Of a stretch of 64,000 nt of DNA, positions 63,028 to 64,000 are shown piece by piece. The DNA is taken from positions 1 through 64,000 of the forward strand of contig NZ_WUEG01000008.1 of the NCBI RefSeq assembly GCF_010468565.1, written 5' to 3'. Source of the DNA: Allomuricauda sp. TY007 (lineage in GTDB: Bacteria > Bacteroidota > Bacteroidia > Flavobacteriales > Flavobacteriaceae). Positions within the stretch are counted from its first letter, which is position 1. Every line of letters begins with the position of its first letter. A program made the position numbers and the translations under genes. The notes under the pieces are model-generated. The model searched no databases, had not been told where the DNA came from, and saw only the letters and a list, made by a program, of their open reading frames with translations.

Positions 63028-64000
63028 CTATTCGAATTGGATGGCTTTTACCGGCGTTATTTTAGTGATGATGTACGATGGCACCAAAAGCATCAGCAAA
63101 CAGAGCAACATTACCCCGATATTCAAAAGTAAGATGGTTGGCATATCCATGTGCACGGGAATGTAGTCGATGTAATATTCCTCGGGATTCGGAAATTTGA
63201 ACATACGGTACTTATTCTGAAGAAAAATGAGTCCCAGACCTATGAGGTTGCCCCAAAAAAGCCCGATGGCGATCAAATAGGCAGCGTTGTACAAAAAGAC
63301 CTTTCGGATGCTCCAATTGGCAGACCCCAATGCTTTTAAAATTCCTATCATTTGGGTTCGCTCTAAAATCAAGACCAACAAAGCTGTGATCATGTTGATA
63401 CCGCCAACAATGATCATAATGCCAATGATCAGGGCAATATTAAAATCAAAAAGGCCTATCCATTCAAAAATGCGGTAATATTTACTTTTGATGTTTTGCG
63501 TATCCAAAACGGATACCGTTTTACCGTAGATTTCGTTGCTTTTTTCTTCCAATTGGTCAAAATCATCGATAAAAACCTCAAAATTACCAATTTGGTTTTC
63601 TTTCCATTTGTTCATCCGTTGAATGTGGCGAATATCCACAAACACATAAGTCTCATCAAACTCCTCAAAACCGCTATCATAAATACCAACGATCTTAAAC
63701 CTCCTATTGTTGGGCATTTTGGAGGCATCACCATCCCGAAGAAAAAAGGAAAAGAAGGTATCGCCAACTTTTAACCGTAATCTATTGGCCATTAAACTGG
63801 ATATGAGCACCTCCTCGTTCAGTTTACCGCCATAATCGGGCAATCTGCCCTCGACCAGATATTCTTTAAAGGTGCTCCAATCGTAATCGGTTCCCACGCC
63901 TTTGGCCAGCATACCTTCAAAAGTATCGGCTGTTCGGATAATCCCACCTTTGGTGGCCACCGCCTGTACGTGCCTTACGCCTTCTATATTCTTAAACTCA
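63028..64000 (-). CDS. ABC transporter permease, FtsX/LolC-E type (5' end outside window)
   Basis: About 324 C-terminal residues of an inner-membrane permease are visible; the frame is open to the right edge of the window, so the start lies beyond 64000. A MacB-like periplasmic domain (VSTGDTF-like segment LRLKVGDTFFSFFL, then RRFKIVGIYDSGFEEFDETYVFVD) precedes three C-terminal helices of the FtsX domain, including LERTQMIGILKALGSANWSIRKVFL. This arrangement is typical of LolC/LolE-type lipoprotein-releasing permeases, whose partner ATPase is not in the window. Confidence 0.85.
   Translation of the reverse strand, partial: EFKNIEGVRHVQAVATKGGIIRTADTFEGMLAKGVGTDYDWSTFKEYLVEGRLPDYGGKLNEEVLISSLMANRLRLKVGDTFFSFFLRDGDASKMPNNRRFKIVGIYDSGFEEFDETYVFVDIRHIQRMNKWKENQIGNFEVFIDDFDQLEEKSNEIYGKTVSVLDTQNIKSKYYRIFEWIGLFDFNIALIIGIMIIVGGINMITALLVLILERTQMIGILKALGSANWSIRKVFLYNAAYLIAIGLFWGNLIGLGLIFLQNKYRMFKFPNPEEYYIDYIPVHMDMPTILLLNIGVMLLCLLMLLVPSYIITKITPVKAIQFE

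Noticed and set aside
1..64000. CRISPR arrays, insertion sequences, prophage or toxin-antitoxin and defence systems.
   Set aside because: No regularly spaced repeats, transposase, phage structural gene or recognised defence gene was seen on either strand.

Overview
The window looks like a chromosomal segment of a marine-type Flavobacteriaceae bacterium (Bacteroidota). The evidence is a SusC/SusD pair, many lipoproteins with short lipoboxes, Bacteroidota-type promoters (TTTG, about 19-20 bases, TAnnTTTG), a Nudix-type arabinose regulator and moderately AT-rich DNA. I cannot name the species from sequence alone. No rRNA, intact tRNA, CRISPR array or insertion sequence was found.

Layout. 1-4500 (+): the rest of a sugar operon, with an N-terminally broken FGGY kinase, an FMN-dependent lactate-type dehydrogenase, an NCS1-type permease and an SGNH lipoprotein. 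4501-5472: about 1 kb without a convincing gene but with tRNA-3'-end-like relics and a terminator. 5473-11853 (+): a small secreted protein and a complete tripartite RND efflux operon. 11854-14030: decayed DNA with two gene remnants around a lipocalin-like lipoprotein. 14031-16984: a DUF1080 lipoprotein, a thioredoxin behind a CRP/FNR-like site, and two tandem universal stress proteins. 17169-22718 (+): a second complete RND efflux operon.

22870-59113 is one large catabolic district, almost all on the minus strand. (a) 35221 down to 22870 is an L-arabinose operon: GH51, GH127, GH51, araB, araD, araA, a lipoprotein mutarotase and an SSS symporter. It is divergent from a Nudix-fold AraR-type regulator. 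(b) 48447 down to 36364 encodes an S9 peptidase, a LamG-GH146 protein, a DUF885 metallopeptidase, a DUF5695 protein and a GH43-F5/8C-LamG protein. (c) 53368 down to 48607 encodes the complete four-enzyme route from trans-4-hydroxy-L-proline to 2-oxoglutarate. (d) 53501-54343 is a cupin-AraC regulator. (e) 59113 down to 54506 is SusC/SusD. A 16-base element, TGATAyTATATTgACC, stands upstream of (b), (c)/(d) and (e) in the same orientation and ties them into one regulon.

My main inference is that this district is a utilisation locus for hydroxyproline-rich glycoproteins (extensin-like, Hyp-O-beta-L-arabinosides). SusCD imports glycopeptides, GH43/GH51 remove alpha-arabinose, and GH127/GH146 remove beta-L-arabinofuranose including the Hyp-linked residue. 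S9 and DUF885 peptidases open the peptide, arabinose enters the Ara operon, and hydroxyproline enters the Hyp operon. The individual families are known; their co-regulation in one locus is the notable point.

59501-64000 holds an exonuclease/GIY-YIG protein, a cytosolic mutarotase-like protein, a secreted M20 peptidase and the C-terminal part of a LolC/E-type ABC permease that runs off the window.
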